Part shown: positions 45,819 through 55,442 of the stretch, piece after piece
Layout: every line of letters starts with the position of its first letter
Position numbering within the stretch: position 1 is the stretch's first letter
Assembly (NCBI RefSeq): GCF_021729845.1
Contig: NZ_CP063397.1
Location: 2,866,001-2,930,000, forward strand
DNA from: Rhizobium sp. SL42
GTDB taxonomy: Bacteria; Pseudomonadota; Alphaproteobacteria; Rhizobiales; Rhizobiaceae
DNA length: 64,000 nucleotides
Direction of reading: 5' to 3'
Made by a program: the position numbers and the translations under genes
The notes under the pieces: model-generated
What the model saw: only the letters and a program-made list of their open reading frames with translations
The model's database searches: none
What the model was told of the DNA's origin: nothing

Positions 45819-46133
45819 TCAGGCGTTCTGGATCTGCTCGACGGCCAGGACGAGAAATTCGCTCATCTTGGCGCGCAATTCTTCATCGGTAACCGAGACG
45901 CCGCCGGCGGAAAGATCGGCGCGCAGCTTGCGCAACACGTCTTCGTCGCCTGCTTCCTCGAAGTCCGAAGCAACCACTTCCTTGGCATAGGCATCGGCAT
46001 CGGCTTTGCCGAGCAGACCGGCGGCCCAGAGGCCGATCAGCTTGTTGCGACGCGCTTCGGCCTTGAAGCGCAGTTCCTGGTCATGGGCGAACTTGTTTTC
46101 AAACGCCTTTTCACGATCACTCATGCCGCTCAT
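45819..46133 (-). CDS. DUF1476 protein, ATP synthase inhibitor zeta-subunit family
   Basis: A 104-residue helical protein. MSDREKAFENKFAHDQELRFKAEARRNKLIGLWAAGLLG is the DUF1476 signature, and the rest (ADAYAKEVVASDFEE, DEDVLRKLRADL) fits. In Paracoccus this family is the zeta subunit that inhibits the F1 ATPase. The start could be 46133 (GGAG seven bases before) or 46124. It is divergent from purC, 233 bases apart. In rhizobia the inhibitor role is weaker or untested. Confidence 0.88.
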   Translation of the reverse strand: MSGMSDREKAFENKFAHDQELRFKAEARRNKLIGLWAAGLLGKADADAYAKEVVASDFEEAGDEDVLRKLRADLSAGGVSVTDEELRAKMSEFLVLAVEQIQNA

Positions 46134-46280
46134 CTGCCTCTCCCATTTTATGCCGCCATCGTGCGGTATCGTTTCCCCATTAATCAAAAGGGAGTACAAA
46201 GTGCAATGCAAACTTGCGCGATTCCGTATGCTTCGGGCTCGCGGAGAGGTTTTGGCGGGAAGGAGAAACTGCTGCATTGT

Positions 46281-46296
46281 GAAAACCGAGGTTTTC
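46281..46296. promoter_or_regulatory. Perfect 7-bp dyad upstream of purC
   Basis: GAAAACC-GA-GGTTTTC is a perfect inverted repeat about 70 bases before the purC start, in the shared control region of purC and the DUF1476 gene. The binding protein, if any, is unknown; it does not match the E. coli PurR box. Confidence 0.35.
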
Positions 46297-46366
46297 CGTT
46301 ATGGGACCGCTTCGATACCCAACCACTGCGTCCGCAATCGGATGCCAACAACAGAGAAAACCAGCC

Positions 46367-47131
46367 ATGAACCGTCGCCGCCGCGTTTACGAGGGCAAGG
46401 CTAAGATCCTCTATGAAGGACCCGAGCCCGGCACGTTGATTCAATTCTTCAAGGATGATGCAACGGCGTTCAACAAGAAGAAACATGAAGTCATCGACGG
46501 AAAAGGCGTTCTGAACAATCGCATCTCCGAATATCTCTTCACGCATCTGAACAAGATCGGCATCCCGACGCACTTTATCCGGCGCCTCAACATGCGCGAG
46601 CAGTTGATCAAGGAAGTGGAAATGATTCCGCTTGAGATCGTCGTGCGCAATGTCGCCGCCGGCTCGCTGTCGAAGCGCTTGGGCATCGAAGAGGGCATTG
46701 TCCTTCCTCGCTCCATCATCGAGTTCTATTACAAGTCCGACGCGCTCGCCGACCCGATGGTCTCGGAAGAGCACATCACGGCCTTCGGCTGGGCAAGCCC
46801 TCCCGAGCTCGATGACATCATGGCGCTCGCCATCCGCGTCAACGACTTCCTGTCCGGCCTTTTCCTCGGCATCGGCATTCAGCTCGTCGATTTCAAGATC
46901 GAATGCGGCCGCCTCTACGAAGGTGACATGATGCGCATCATCCTCGCCGACGAGATTTCGCCCGACAGCTGCCGCCTGTGGGACATCGAAACCCGTGAAA
47001 AGCTCGACAAGGACCGCTTCCGCGAGGATCTCGGCGGCCTGCTCGAAGCCTATCAGGAAGTCGCTAAGCGGCTCGGCATTATCAATGAGAACGAACCGCT
47101 GCGTGGCACCGGTCCGGTTCTGGTCAAGTAA
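46367..47131 (+). CDS. purC: SAICAR synthetase
   Basis: A 254-residue enzyme that joins CAIR and aspartate using [16 protein letters not shown] at the N terminus, [40 protein letters not shown] and [25 protein letters not shown] are the standard motifs. The length is that of the longer alphaproteobacterial form. It begins the purC-purS-small protein-purQ operon; purS follows after 18 bases. Confidence 0.97.
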   Translation: MNRRRRVYEGKAKILYEGPEPGTLIQFFKDDATAFNKKKHEVIDGKGVLNNRISEYLFTHLNKIGIPTHFIRRLNMREQLIKEVEMIPLEIVVRNVAAGSLSKRLGIEEGIVLPRSIIEFYYKSDALADPMVSEEHITAFGWASPPELDDIMALAIRVNDFLSGLFLGIGIQLVDFKIECGRLYEGDMMRIILADEISPDSCRLWDIETREKLDKDRFREDLGGLLEAYQEVAKRLGIINENEPLRGTGPVLVK

Positions 47132-47149
47132 GATCTGGAGAAAGCGCAA

Positions 47150-47392
47150 GTGATCAAGGCACGCGTCACCGTTACGTTGAAGAACGGCGTACTCGACCCC
47201 CAGGGCAAAGCAATCGAAGGAGCGCTCGGCGCACTGGGCTTCGATGGCGTTGGCCAGGTCCGCCAGGGCAAGGTCTTCGACCTCGAAGTCGAAGGCACCG
47301 ACAAGGCCAAGGCCGAGGCCGACCTCAAGGCGATGTGCGATAAGCTCCTCGCCAACACGGTTATTGAGAACTATACTATCGCTCTCGCCTAA
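47150..47392 (+). CDS. purS: FGAM synthase subunit PurS
   Basis: An 80-residue protein that starts with GTG. KARVTVTLKNGVLDPQGKAIEGALGALGF is the family signature. PurS is the small dimeric subunit that bridges PurQ and PurL in the three-part formylglycinamidine synthase; all three parts are in this window. GGAG lies about ten bases before the start. Confidence 0.96.
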   Translation: MIKARVTVTLKNGVLDPQGKAIEGALGALGFDGVGQVRQGKVFDLEVEGTDKAKAEADLKAMCDKLLANTVIENYTIALA

Positions 47393-47424
47393 GGGTTGCC
47401 TAACGGTTGAAGGAGCGATGGCGC

Positions 47425-47682
47425 ATGGCCGACCAGACACAGGATTTGATGTTCGAGATCCTGCGCAAGATGCAGGCGGACATGGCTCTTCTCAAGGACG
47501 GCCAGCGAGAGACACGGCAGGATCTCAACAGCCTGCGCAACCACATGCATTTGATGCAGGGCGATTTCAACAATATGCGCGGTACGCTGACGCAGGTTTT
47601 GGATCGCCTTGATCGCATTGAAAATCGCCTGGAGCTGCGAGAGCTGCAGGAAGCACAAGCAAGGTTTGAGACACACCCATGA
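47425..47682 (+). CDS. Small coiled-coil protein between purS and purQ
   Basis: An 85-residue protein that is helical almost throughout. A heptad-like pattern runs through [19 protein letters not shown], then [20 protein letters not shown], then [14 protein letters not shown]. There is no signal peptide or cysteine. AAGGAG lies ten bases before the ATG, and the stop overlaps purQ by ATGA, so it is translated as part of the purine operon. I recall a similar gene in this position in other Rhizobiaceae but know no function. It could help the PurS-PurQ-PurL complex assemble; that is a guess. Confidence 0.75.
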   Translation: MADQTQDLMFEILRKMQADMALLKDGQRETRQDLNSLRNHMHLMQGDFNNMRGTLTQVLDRLDRIENRLELRELQEAQARFETHP

Positions 47683-48350
47683 AGTCCGCCGTCGTCCAGC
47701 TCCCCGGCCTCAATCGCGATCGCGACATGATTGCCGCCCTCACCAAGATTTCCGGTCATGCGCCGACCACCATCTGGCAGACAGAGACCCAGATCCCGGA
47801 CGTCGATCTGATCGTCATCCCGGGCGGCTTCTCCTATGGCGATTATCTGCGTTGTGGCGCGATCGCCGCCCGCATGCCCGTCATGCAGGCGATCAAGGAA
47901 AAGGTTGAAAAGGGCGTCAAGGTCATCGGCGTCTGCAACGGGTTCCAGATCCTAGTCGAAGCAGGCCTGCTTCCCGGCGCCCTCATGCGCAACGCATCGC
48001 TGAAATTCGTCTGCAAGGAAATCAAGCTCGAAGTTGCCAATGCAGACACGGACTTCACCCGCGCCTATGCCAAGGGCCAGATCATCCGCTGCCCGGTCGC
48101 CCACCATGACGGCAACTATTTCGCCGACGCAGAGACCCTGAAGGCGATAGAAGGCAATGGCCAGGTGGCCTTCCGCTACGCAGAAGGCACCAATCCGAAC
48201 GGTTCGGTCAACGACATTGCCGGCGTCATCAACGCCCGCGGCAACGTCATCGGCATGATGCCGCATCCGGAAAACCTGATTGAAGCAGCCCATGGCGGCA
48301 ATGACGGTCGCGGCATCTTTGCCTCGGCGCTGGACGTCATTGCGGCTTAA
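47679..48350 (+). CDS. purQ: FGAM synthase glutaminase subunit PurQ
   Basis: A 223-residue class I glutamine amidotransferase. The nucleophile cysteine is in [11 protein letters not shown], the His-Glu pair is in [11 protein letters not shown], and [19 protein letters not shown] forms the oxyanion side. It gives ammonia to PurL, encoded 2.4 kb downstream. It overlaps the coiled-coil gene by four bases. Confidence 0.97.
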   Translation: MKSAVVQLPGLNRDRDMIAALTKISGHAPTTIWQTETQIPDVDLIVIPGGFSYGDYLRCGAIAARMPVMQAIKEKVEKGVKVIGVCNGFQILVEAGLLPGALMRNASLKFVCKEIKLEVANADTDFTRAYAKGQIIRCPVAHHDGNYFADAETLKAIEGNGQVAFRYAEGTNPNGSVNDIAGVINARGNVIGMMPHPENLIEAAHGGNDGRGIFASALDVIAA

Positions 48351-48400
48351 GGTAAGCTCCGCTTAACCAGACCAATGCTAGAGAGGCGGCGAATAGCCGG

Positions 48401-48796
48401 ATGATCGCCATGCGCCCCTTTCTCTGCCTCGCCCTGATATCCACAGCAGTCGTCCTTGCCGCCTGCAAGCCGGAAGCTCCGCCGCCGCCCGCGCACGGAC
48501 AATCCGCGTTGGACGTGATGGAACTGGTCGCCGTCGCGGCCAATCGTTGCTGGTTCAAGTCGGGCGACCCCGCCTTCAAGGCCTATGCGATGGCGCCGGA
48601 ACTCAATTCCTTCTCTGGCAAGCCGCGTTTTCTGGTCGTGAGAAAGGGCTCGGCCGATATTCGCCCGCTTCTAGTCGTTCAGGCAGAAGGTCGACCCGCA
48701 CGTCTCGATGCATTCGGTCCGATGATGAACGAATCCGGCTCGGAACGTATCCGCAAGGATGTTCTGCACTGGGCAAAGGGCGGCAAGAGCTGCTGA
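48401..48796 (+). CDS. Putative lipoprotein
   Basis: A protein of 131 residues with a lipoprotein signal: MRPFLCLALISTAVVLAAC, with lipobox LAAC and the acceptor cysteine near residue 22, then KPEAPPPPAHG as a flexible linker. The body has one other conserved-looking cysteine pair (NRCWFKSGD and the terminal KSC) that may form a disulfide. The start could be 48401 or 48410. I do not recognise the family beyond that. It follows purQ by 50 bases. Confidence 0.75.
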   Translation: MIAMRPFLCLALISTAVVLAACKPEAPPPPAHGQSALDVMELVAVAANRCWFKSGDPAFKAYAMAPELNSFSGKPRFLVVRKGSADIRPLLVVQAEGRPARLDAFGPMMNESGSERIRKDVLHWAKGGKSC

Positions 48797-48886
48797 CAGC
48801 CTGCCGCGCGTCCGCCAGTTCCGAAATGCCCAGCGGATCACTCCGCCTCGAAGTCCAGCGCAACGCGCAATCAGATACACCTGCGC

Positions 48887-49132
48887 TTACAGCATCCGCG
48901 GAAGAATGGACGCCTTGGCTGCCTCATGACGCGCCTCTTCATGCGTGATGCCGATATCGCGCAACTGATGCTCGTTGAGCTCCAGCAATGCGAGACGGCT
49001 GCGTCTCTTTGCCCACCGAAATTGCAAGCCAGCCAGTGCTCCAAGTACAGAAAACCGCTTCCGCGCCGCCGAAACCGGCTCGCCGATCGATTCTGCTGGA
49101 ATTGTGTCGATTGTCACCATATCTGCACCCAT
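48887..49132 (-). CDS. DUF1127 family small protein
   Basis: An 81-residue protein (77 if started at 49120). The C-terminal part, RSRLALLELNEHQLRDIGITHEEARHEAAK, is the DUF1127 signature: an arginine-rich segment, then L-L----L-DIG-----A. In Agrobacterium such proteins affect RNA metabolism, growth and phosphate or carbon balance; the smallest bind RNA. The N terminus here is longer. It is divergent from the MocR gene. Confidence 0.85.
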   Translation of the reverse strand: MGADMVTIDTIPAESIGEPVSAARKRFSVLGALAGLQFRWAKRRSRLALLELNEHQLRDIGITHEEARHEAAKASILPRML

Positions 49133-49158
49133 GCCTGACTAAAATGCTCAATTCTTCG

Positions 49159-49197
49159 ATTGTCATTAGGTACAATTGACACAGGAATGGTGACAAT
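49159..49197. promoter_or_regulatory. Inverted repeat and promoter-like sequence before the MocR gene
   Basis: ATTGTCA (49159-49165) and TGACAAT (49191-49197) form a perfect 7-bp inverted repeat around 25 bases. TTGACA lies between them (49176-49181) and TATACA follows at 49197-49202, giving a promoter with a short 15-base spacer. The arrangement would let the regulator cover its own promoter. Confidence 0.4.
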
Positions 49198-49213
49198 ATA
49201 CAGAAATGTCATC

Positions 49214-50632
49214 ATGACAAAATGGCTACCCACACTGTCCGACGGCCAGGGGCCGCTTTACCTGCGGATCGCTGATGAGGCGGAAGCAGCCATCAAGACC
49301 GGTCAACTGCCTCACGGCGCCAAGCTGCCGCCGCAGCGTGATTTGGCCTATGACGTTGGGGTTACAATCGGGACGATTTCCCGAGCCTACAACGTCCTGC
49401 GCGAGCGTGGCCTTGTCGCCGGCGAAGTCGGTCGGGGCACCTATGTTCACGCCGGCGGCGCGGATCCCGCAAGCCCGCTTGTCGATCCTGTCACTCAGCA
49501 ATTCGGCGGGACCCGGGCCATATCACCCCCGGCCGGAAAGCTGCGTTTTGACACGACCGCCGCCGTCGATGTCGGTCAGGCCGACATGGTCGGCCGCATC
49601 ATGGCCGAAATCGCGCTGGCCCACCCGGGTGAGATCTCCAGCTACACCCGAACCCTGTCGCCGGATTGGCAGGAGGCGGGACGCAGGTGGCTGTCCAGTG
49701 GTGGCTGGGCACCAGATCCCAGCCAGGTCTTGCCGCAACTCGGCGTCCATGCCGGCATCAATGCGGTGATCGCCGCCATAAGCGGCACCGGTGACCGCAT
49801 TGTCTGCGAACACCTGACCTATTCTCAGGTATCGCGCAGCGCCAATCTGATGGGGCGGCAGATCGCACTTGTCGACTCCGATGCCGACGGCATCCTGCCG
49901 GAGGATTTCGAGCGGGTCTGCGCCCGGGAACACCCGAAAGCGGCCTTCATCATGTCATCCGGCCAGAATCCCACCCTCGCCTGCCTGCCTTTGGCCAGGC
50001 GTCGCGAGATCATTGATATCGCCCGCAAATACAATGTCTGGCTGATCGAGGATTATCTCTACGGTGGAATGATCAATGACGGCATTCCGCTTCTTGCCGA
50101 ACTCGCTCCAGACCGGACCTTCCTGCTCAACGGCCTGTCGAAATCCGTTGCAGCCGGGGTTCGCGGCGGTTGGGTGGCCTGCCCGCCGCATATGAGCCAG
50201 CGCGTACGCGTCACCCAGAAAATGGTCAGCGGCGGCCTGCCCTTTCTGCTCGCCGAACTGTCCGCAAGACTTGTTCTGTCAGGTGCGGCCGACGAAATCC
50301 GCGCAGCTGTGCTCGCCGAGCTTGCCGCGCGCGAAGCGATCGTGCGCCAGCTCTTTTCAGGCTTCGAATTCCGCTCGCACCCTCGCCTGCCCTTTCTCTG
50401 GCTGAAGCTCCCGGAACCCTGGCTGTCGGGAACATTCAAGCAGGCCGCACTTGATGTCGATGTGCTGATCGACGACGAGGACGAATTCAAGCCCGCTCGG
50501 TCGTCACGCGTATTTCATCACGTCCGGGCCGGATTCAGCGAAGGACGTGACCGATCGATTTCTGAGGCAGGGCTGAAGACCCTGCGCCGCCTGCTTGACC
50601 AGACACCGGTCGGGACAAGCGCGATTGTCTGA
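49214..50632 (+). CDS. MocR-type (GntR plus aminotransferase) regulator
   Basis: A protein of 472 residues from the ATG at 49214 (MTKWLPTLSDGQGPLYLRIADEAEAAI); the frame is open to 49160. A GntR winged helix covers about residues 10 to 80 (LPPQRDLAYDVGVTIGTISRAYNVLRERGLVAGEVGRGTYV). A class I aminotransferase fold follows; its PLP lysine is in LLNGLSKSVAAGVRGGW, with SSGQNPTL and IEDYLYGG. MocR proteins sense PLP or amino compounds and control neighbouring transport or amine genes; no such target lies next to it. The spacing to its promoter leaves almost no leader. Confidence 0.9.
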   Translation: MTKWLPTLSDGQGPLYLRIADEAEAAIKTGQLPHGAKLPPQRDLAYDVGVTIGTISRAYNVLRERGLVAGEVGRGTYVHAGGADPASPLVDPVTQQFGGTRAISPPAGKLRFDTTAAVDVGQADMVGRIMAEIALAHPGEISSYTRTLSPDWQEAGRRWLSSGGWAPDPSQVLPQLGVHAGINAVIAAISGTGDRIVCEHLTYSQVSRSANLMGRQIALVDSDADGILPEDFERVCAREHPKAAFIMSSGQNPTLACLPLARRREIIDIARKYNVWLIEDYLYGGMINDGIPLLAELAPDRTFLLNGLSKSVAAGVRGGWVACPPHMSQRVRVTQKMVSGGLPFLLAELSARLVLSGAADEIRAAVLAELAAREAIVRQLFSGFEFRSHPRLPFLWLKLPEPWLSGTFKQAALDVDVLIDDEDEFKPARSSRVFHHVRAGFSEGRDRSISEAGLKTLRRLLDQTPVGTSAIV

Positions 50633-50793
50633 CCTGGTGCCCGAGCGCATTGCATCGGGCAGGTGAACTTGCCGGTCGAAACCGTCGAGAAACCGCATGA
50701 CCGGCGCATTTTCCAGTCGCGCGGCGCGCGGGCTTGGGTTATAGCCTGCCTCGAAACCGATCTCCCACCGATCTCCATTGCCCTGAGAGCCAG

Positions 50794-53016
<2,223 letters not shown>

Positions 53017-53049
53017 CGCGGCAGCCGATAGATTGCAGGAGGATAGCCA

Positions 53050-53283
53050 ATGCCGATGAACCCGGGCGATATCGAAGACATGATCAAGGCCGGCATCCCC
53101 GGCGCCAAGGTCGTCATCCGCGACCTGGCGGGCGACGGGGATCACTATGCGGCAGAAATTGTCGCCGAGGCCTTTCGCGGCAAGAACCGGGTGCAGCAGC
53201 ACCAGATGGTCTACGACGCACTGAAGGGCAACATGGGTGGCGTTCTGCATGCGCTGGCGCTGCAGACCAGCATCCCCGAATAG
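53050..53283 (+). CDS. bolA: BolA-family protein
   Basis: A 77-residue protein of the BolA fold. GDIEDMIKAGIPGAKVVIRDLAGDGDHYAAEIVAEAFRGKNRVQQHQMVYDALKG has the class II arrangement, with the conserved C-terminal His in HQMVYDAL as the [2Fe-2S] ligand. AGGAGG lies seven bases before the ATG. BolA binds a Fe-S cluster with monothiol glutaredoxin; grxD is encoded 1.7 kb downstream. It is probably cotranscribed with purL and ends at a terminator. Confidence 0.93.
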   Translation: MPMNPGDIEDMIKAGIPGAKVVIRDLAGDGDHYAAEIVAEAFRGKNRVQQHQMVYDALKGNMGGVLHALALQTSIPE

Positions 53284-53311
53284 CGACACAGATATAGCGA
53301 CCGTAAAAACA

Positions 53312-53350
53312 AGAGGCCCGCCTGGTGATCCAAGCGGGCCTCTTTGTCTT
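53312..53350 (+). terminator. Rho-independent terminator after bolA
   Basis: AGAGGCCCGC (53312-53321) pairs with GCGGGCCTCT (53334-53343) and is followed by TTGTCTTTT. It is 28 bases beyond the bolA stop and could also serve the convergent gene. Confidence 0.9.
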
Positions 53351-53360
53351 TTGCCAACAG

Positions 53361-54509
53361 TCACAATATCGGTGGCTGATCCGATTTCAGGTCGACGAAA
53401 CTCGCGGCAGGCAGCGGCCCTGCCGTCATCAGGGTAAAGTCGAAACCGCTCGGGCGGTCCGGACCTAGAATATACTGCCGATGCATGCGCAACAGATCGC
53501 GGCGATTTTTCCTGTAGCGCTCCAGCGAAAGCGCATGTTTGAACCGGATGAAGACAAGCTTCGGCTGGGGAGCGTCCTCGTGACCGCAGAGCGCCACCGT
53601 ATGGCAGCGGTAGAGATGGATCGGGTCCGTCAGACACTGGATGTCGAACCAGAAGATATCAGGATTGCGCGCAAGAGTGCCGACCCGCCGGCGCAGGTTT
53701 GTCGCGCCGGACAACAGGGCACATTGCAGGGCAGCGCCACCAAGCGTGACGAAAACGACGTTCCTGCCCGCGAATGCCTCGGGCTCCTTCTCAAGCAACC
53801 GGCCGATGACGGAAATGGCAAGGCTTGCACCCATGCTGTGTGCGGTCACAAGCACCTCGTCCGCGTCCCGCTTCAGCGCCTGCAATATCTCATCTGCTCT
53901 CCTGTCGATCCAGATCCGCACGCGCTCGTCTTCCCGCGCAACGGCCACGGCCAGCCGCCAGTCGGCAAACAGATGCAGGGTGTGGAAACGGTTCGAATAC
54001 GGCACGAACAGGAAGACGAAAAATCCAAAAGCTGCCGGAACGGACAGACCGAAGAACCAATAAGACACAATGAGCAGGATCGGCAGGGCGGCAATCGCCA
54101 TGCTTGCCACCATCGCCAATCCGACGAACAGGAAGGGAAACAGGAAGAACAGACCAAAGCGCCAGGCATGGCGCAGATACGCGAAGGCGCCGCCCTGCAT
54201 CACCACATGCACTGCCGCGCAGTAACCAGCCAACAATTGCCGCCAGAGCGGTTCCGAGCGCATTTCGGCAATCAGCTCATTGTGGTCGAAGACATGGATC
54301 ATCGAGCGTACCTGCCACGCCTCAGATCGGGCCTCGACATCAAAGCACGCACCAGCGTCGCCTTGCACCAGTGGCTTCACGGCAAAATCCGCCCCCCAAA
54401 CCTTGGAAGCCTGAATGGCGGATCGGGCATAGCGCTGCTGATGAGCCTGAGCGTCGAGAGGCTCGAAGCCGGGGAAGTGCAGGACCAGCCTGGTATCGAT
54501 CTTATTCAT
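53361..54509 (-). CDS. Membrane protein with alpha/beta-hydrolase (lipase-like) domain, unidentified
   Basis: A 382-residue protein. The first 100 residues start with RLVLHFPGFEPLDAQAHQQRY, a hydrolase-like first strand (an HFPGFEP oxyanion segment). Two or three membrane helices follow at about 116 to 171. The nucleophile elbow is AHSMGAS (223-229), as in lipases. So a membrane hairpin sits within the hydrolase domain. The catalytic Asp and His are not obvious; DPIHLYR and the terminal part are candidates. I know no name for the family. It is divergent from the small basic protein gene. Confidence 0.7.
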   Translation of the reverse strand: MNKIDTRLVLHFPGFEPLDAQAHQQRYARSAIQASKVWGADFAVKPLVQGDAGACFDVEARSEAWQVRSMIHVFDHNELIAEMRSEPLWRQLLAGYCAAVHVVMQGGAFAYLRHAWRFGLFFLFPFLFVGLAMVASMAIAALPILLIVSYWFFGLSVPAAFGFFVFLFVPYSNRFHTLHLFADWRLAVAVAREDERVRIWIDRRADEILQALKRDADEVLVTAHSMGASLAISVIGRLLEKEPEAFAGRNVVFVTLGGAALQCALLSGATNLRRRVGTLARNPDIFWFDIQCLTDPIHLYRCHTVALCGHEDAPQPKLVFIRFKHALSLERYRKNRRDLLRMHRQYILGPDRPSGFDFTLMTAGPLPAASFVDLKSDQPPIL

Positions 54510-54653
54510 CGTCTCTGTTCGTTGATGGCGATCTGCGACCGCAAGCAGCGCTTGCTAGACGAGAAGTACCGGGATTAAAAGAGGATCGGTCGAAAAAGCC
54601 CCGAATCTCGGGACAATCACCCTTCACAAGTGTTCAAAGCGGAGACAGAGCCG

Positions 54654-54893
54654 ATGACCAGCCTGGTCAATGAGATGGTGAGCAACGTCGTCGAAAGCGT
54701 CCTTAAGGAAATACTGAAAAAGACGACAGGCAAGGGCACCACCCGCCGACGCAAGCGCCAGACACGCTCCGCGACCAGCGGCCGTTTCGTCAGGAAGACA
54801 GCACGCAGCAAGGCAAAGGGCGCAAAGCCGGCCCGCAAGCAGGTCAGCCGCCGCCGTAGCGCTTCCAACCGGAGCAGCCAGCGCGCCCATTGA
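54654..54893 (+). CDS. Small basic protein of unknown function
   Basis: A 79-residue protein. The first 25 residues form an amphipathic helix (MTSLVNEMVSNVVESVLKEILKK). The rest is rich in Arg, Lys, Ser and Thr (TRRRKRQTRSATSGRF, KTARSKAKGAKPARKQ) and looks disordered, like a histone-tail or nucleic-acid-binding tail. GGAG lies nine bases before the ATG. No family is known to me. It precedes grxD by 126 bases in the same direction but with its own start site. Confidence 0.65.
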   Translation: MTSLVNEMVSNVVESVLKEILKKTTGKGTTRRRKRQTRSATSGRFVRKTARSKAKGAKPARKQVSRRRSASNRSSQRAH

Positions 54894-55019
54894 ACGGTTT
54901 TTCAGCAATTCCCGGTCAAATGTTATAGTGCATAACTCTGGCAAAATTGCATTCTGCTTGCTATCTAGAAACACGGTTACAAACAGCGGACCTTGAATCC
55001 GCGCGTGAAAGGAACACCC

Positions 55020-55355
55020 ATGAGCGGCATCAACGATTTGATCGACAACGAAGTGAAGAGCAATCCGGTCGTCCTCTTCATGAAGGGCACACCGCAGTTT
55101 CCGCAGTGTGGTTTCTCCGGCCAGGTCGTGCAGATCCTCGACTACCTGGGCGTCGACTACAAGGGCATCAACGTGCTCGCCGACCAGGAGATCCGCCAGG
55201 GAATCAAGGATTACTCCAACTGGCCGACGATCCCGCAGCTCTACATCAAGGGCGAGTTTGTCGGCGGCTGCGACATCATCCGCGAAATGTTCCAGGCTGG
55301 CGAATTGCAGAAGCATTTCGAAGACCAAGGCATTGCCGTTCGCGGCGCCGCCTGA
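55020..55355 (+). CDS. grxD: Monothiol glutaredoxin Grx4/GrxD
   Basis: A 111-residue CGFS-type glutaredoxin. The active-site cysteine is C30 in [11 protein letters not shown]-binding parts are [14 protein letters not shown] and GGCDI. AAGGAA lies six bases before the ATG. It carries [2Fe-2S] clusters with glutathione and pairs with BolA (53.0 kb). In rhizobia, BolA-Grx type proteins also link Fe-S status to the iron regulators. A strong hairpin follows. Confidence 0.95.
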   Translation: MSGINDLIDNEVKSNPVVLFMKGTPQFPQCGFSGQVVQILDYLGVDYKGINVLADQEIRQGIKDYSNWPTIPQLYIKGEFVGGCDIIREMFQAGELQKHFEDQGIAVRGAA

Positions 55356-55393
55356 TCCCTCCACCGCAAGACAGGTCATACTCTTCGGTTGAC

Positions 55394-55418
55394 AAGGCGT
55401 TGCCCCGGGCAACGCCTT
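55394..55418 (+). terminator. Hairpin after grxD
   Basis: AAGGCGTTGCC (55394-55404) pairs perfectly with GGCAACGCCTT (55408-55418). A short T-run appears ten bases later (TTTT). It lies 38 bases beyond the stop. Confidence 0.75.
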
Positions 55419-55442
55419 GCTGCCGTTTTAAGGTAATTTTTC

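Noticed and set aside
46195..46225. PurR-like sequence before purC (GCAAAC and TGCGC near each other)
   Set aside because: Only one half resembles the E. coli PurR box, and spacing and symmetry are wrong.
46184..47440. Open frame on the minus strand over purC and purS
   Set aside because: Antisense shadow of two conserved genes.
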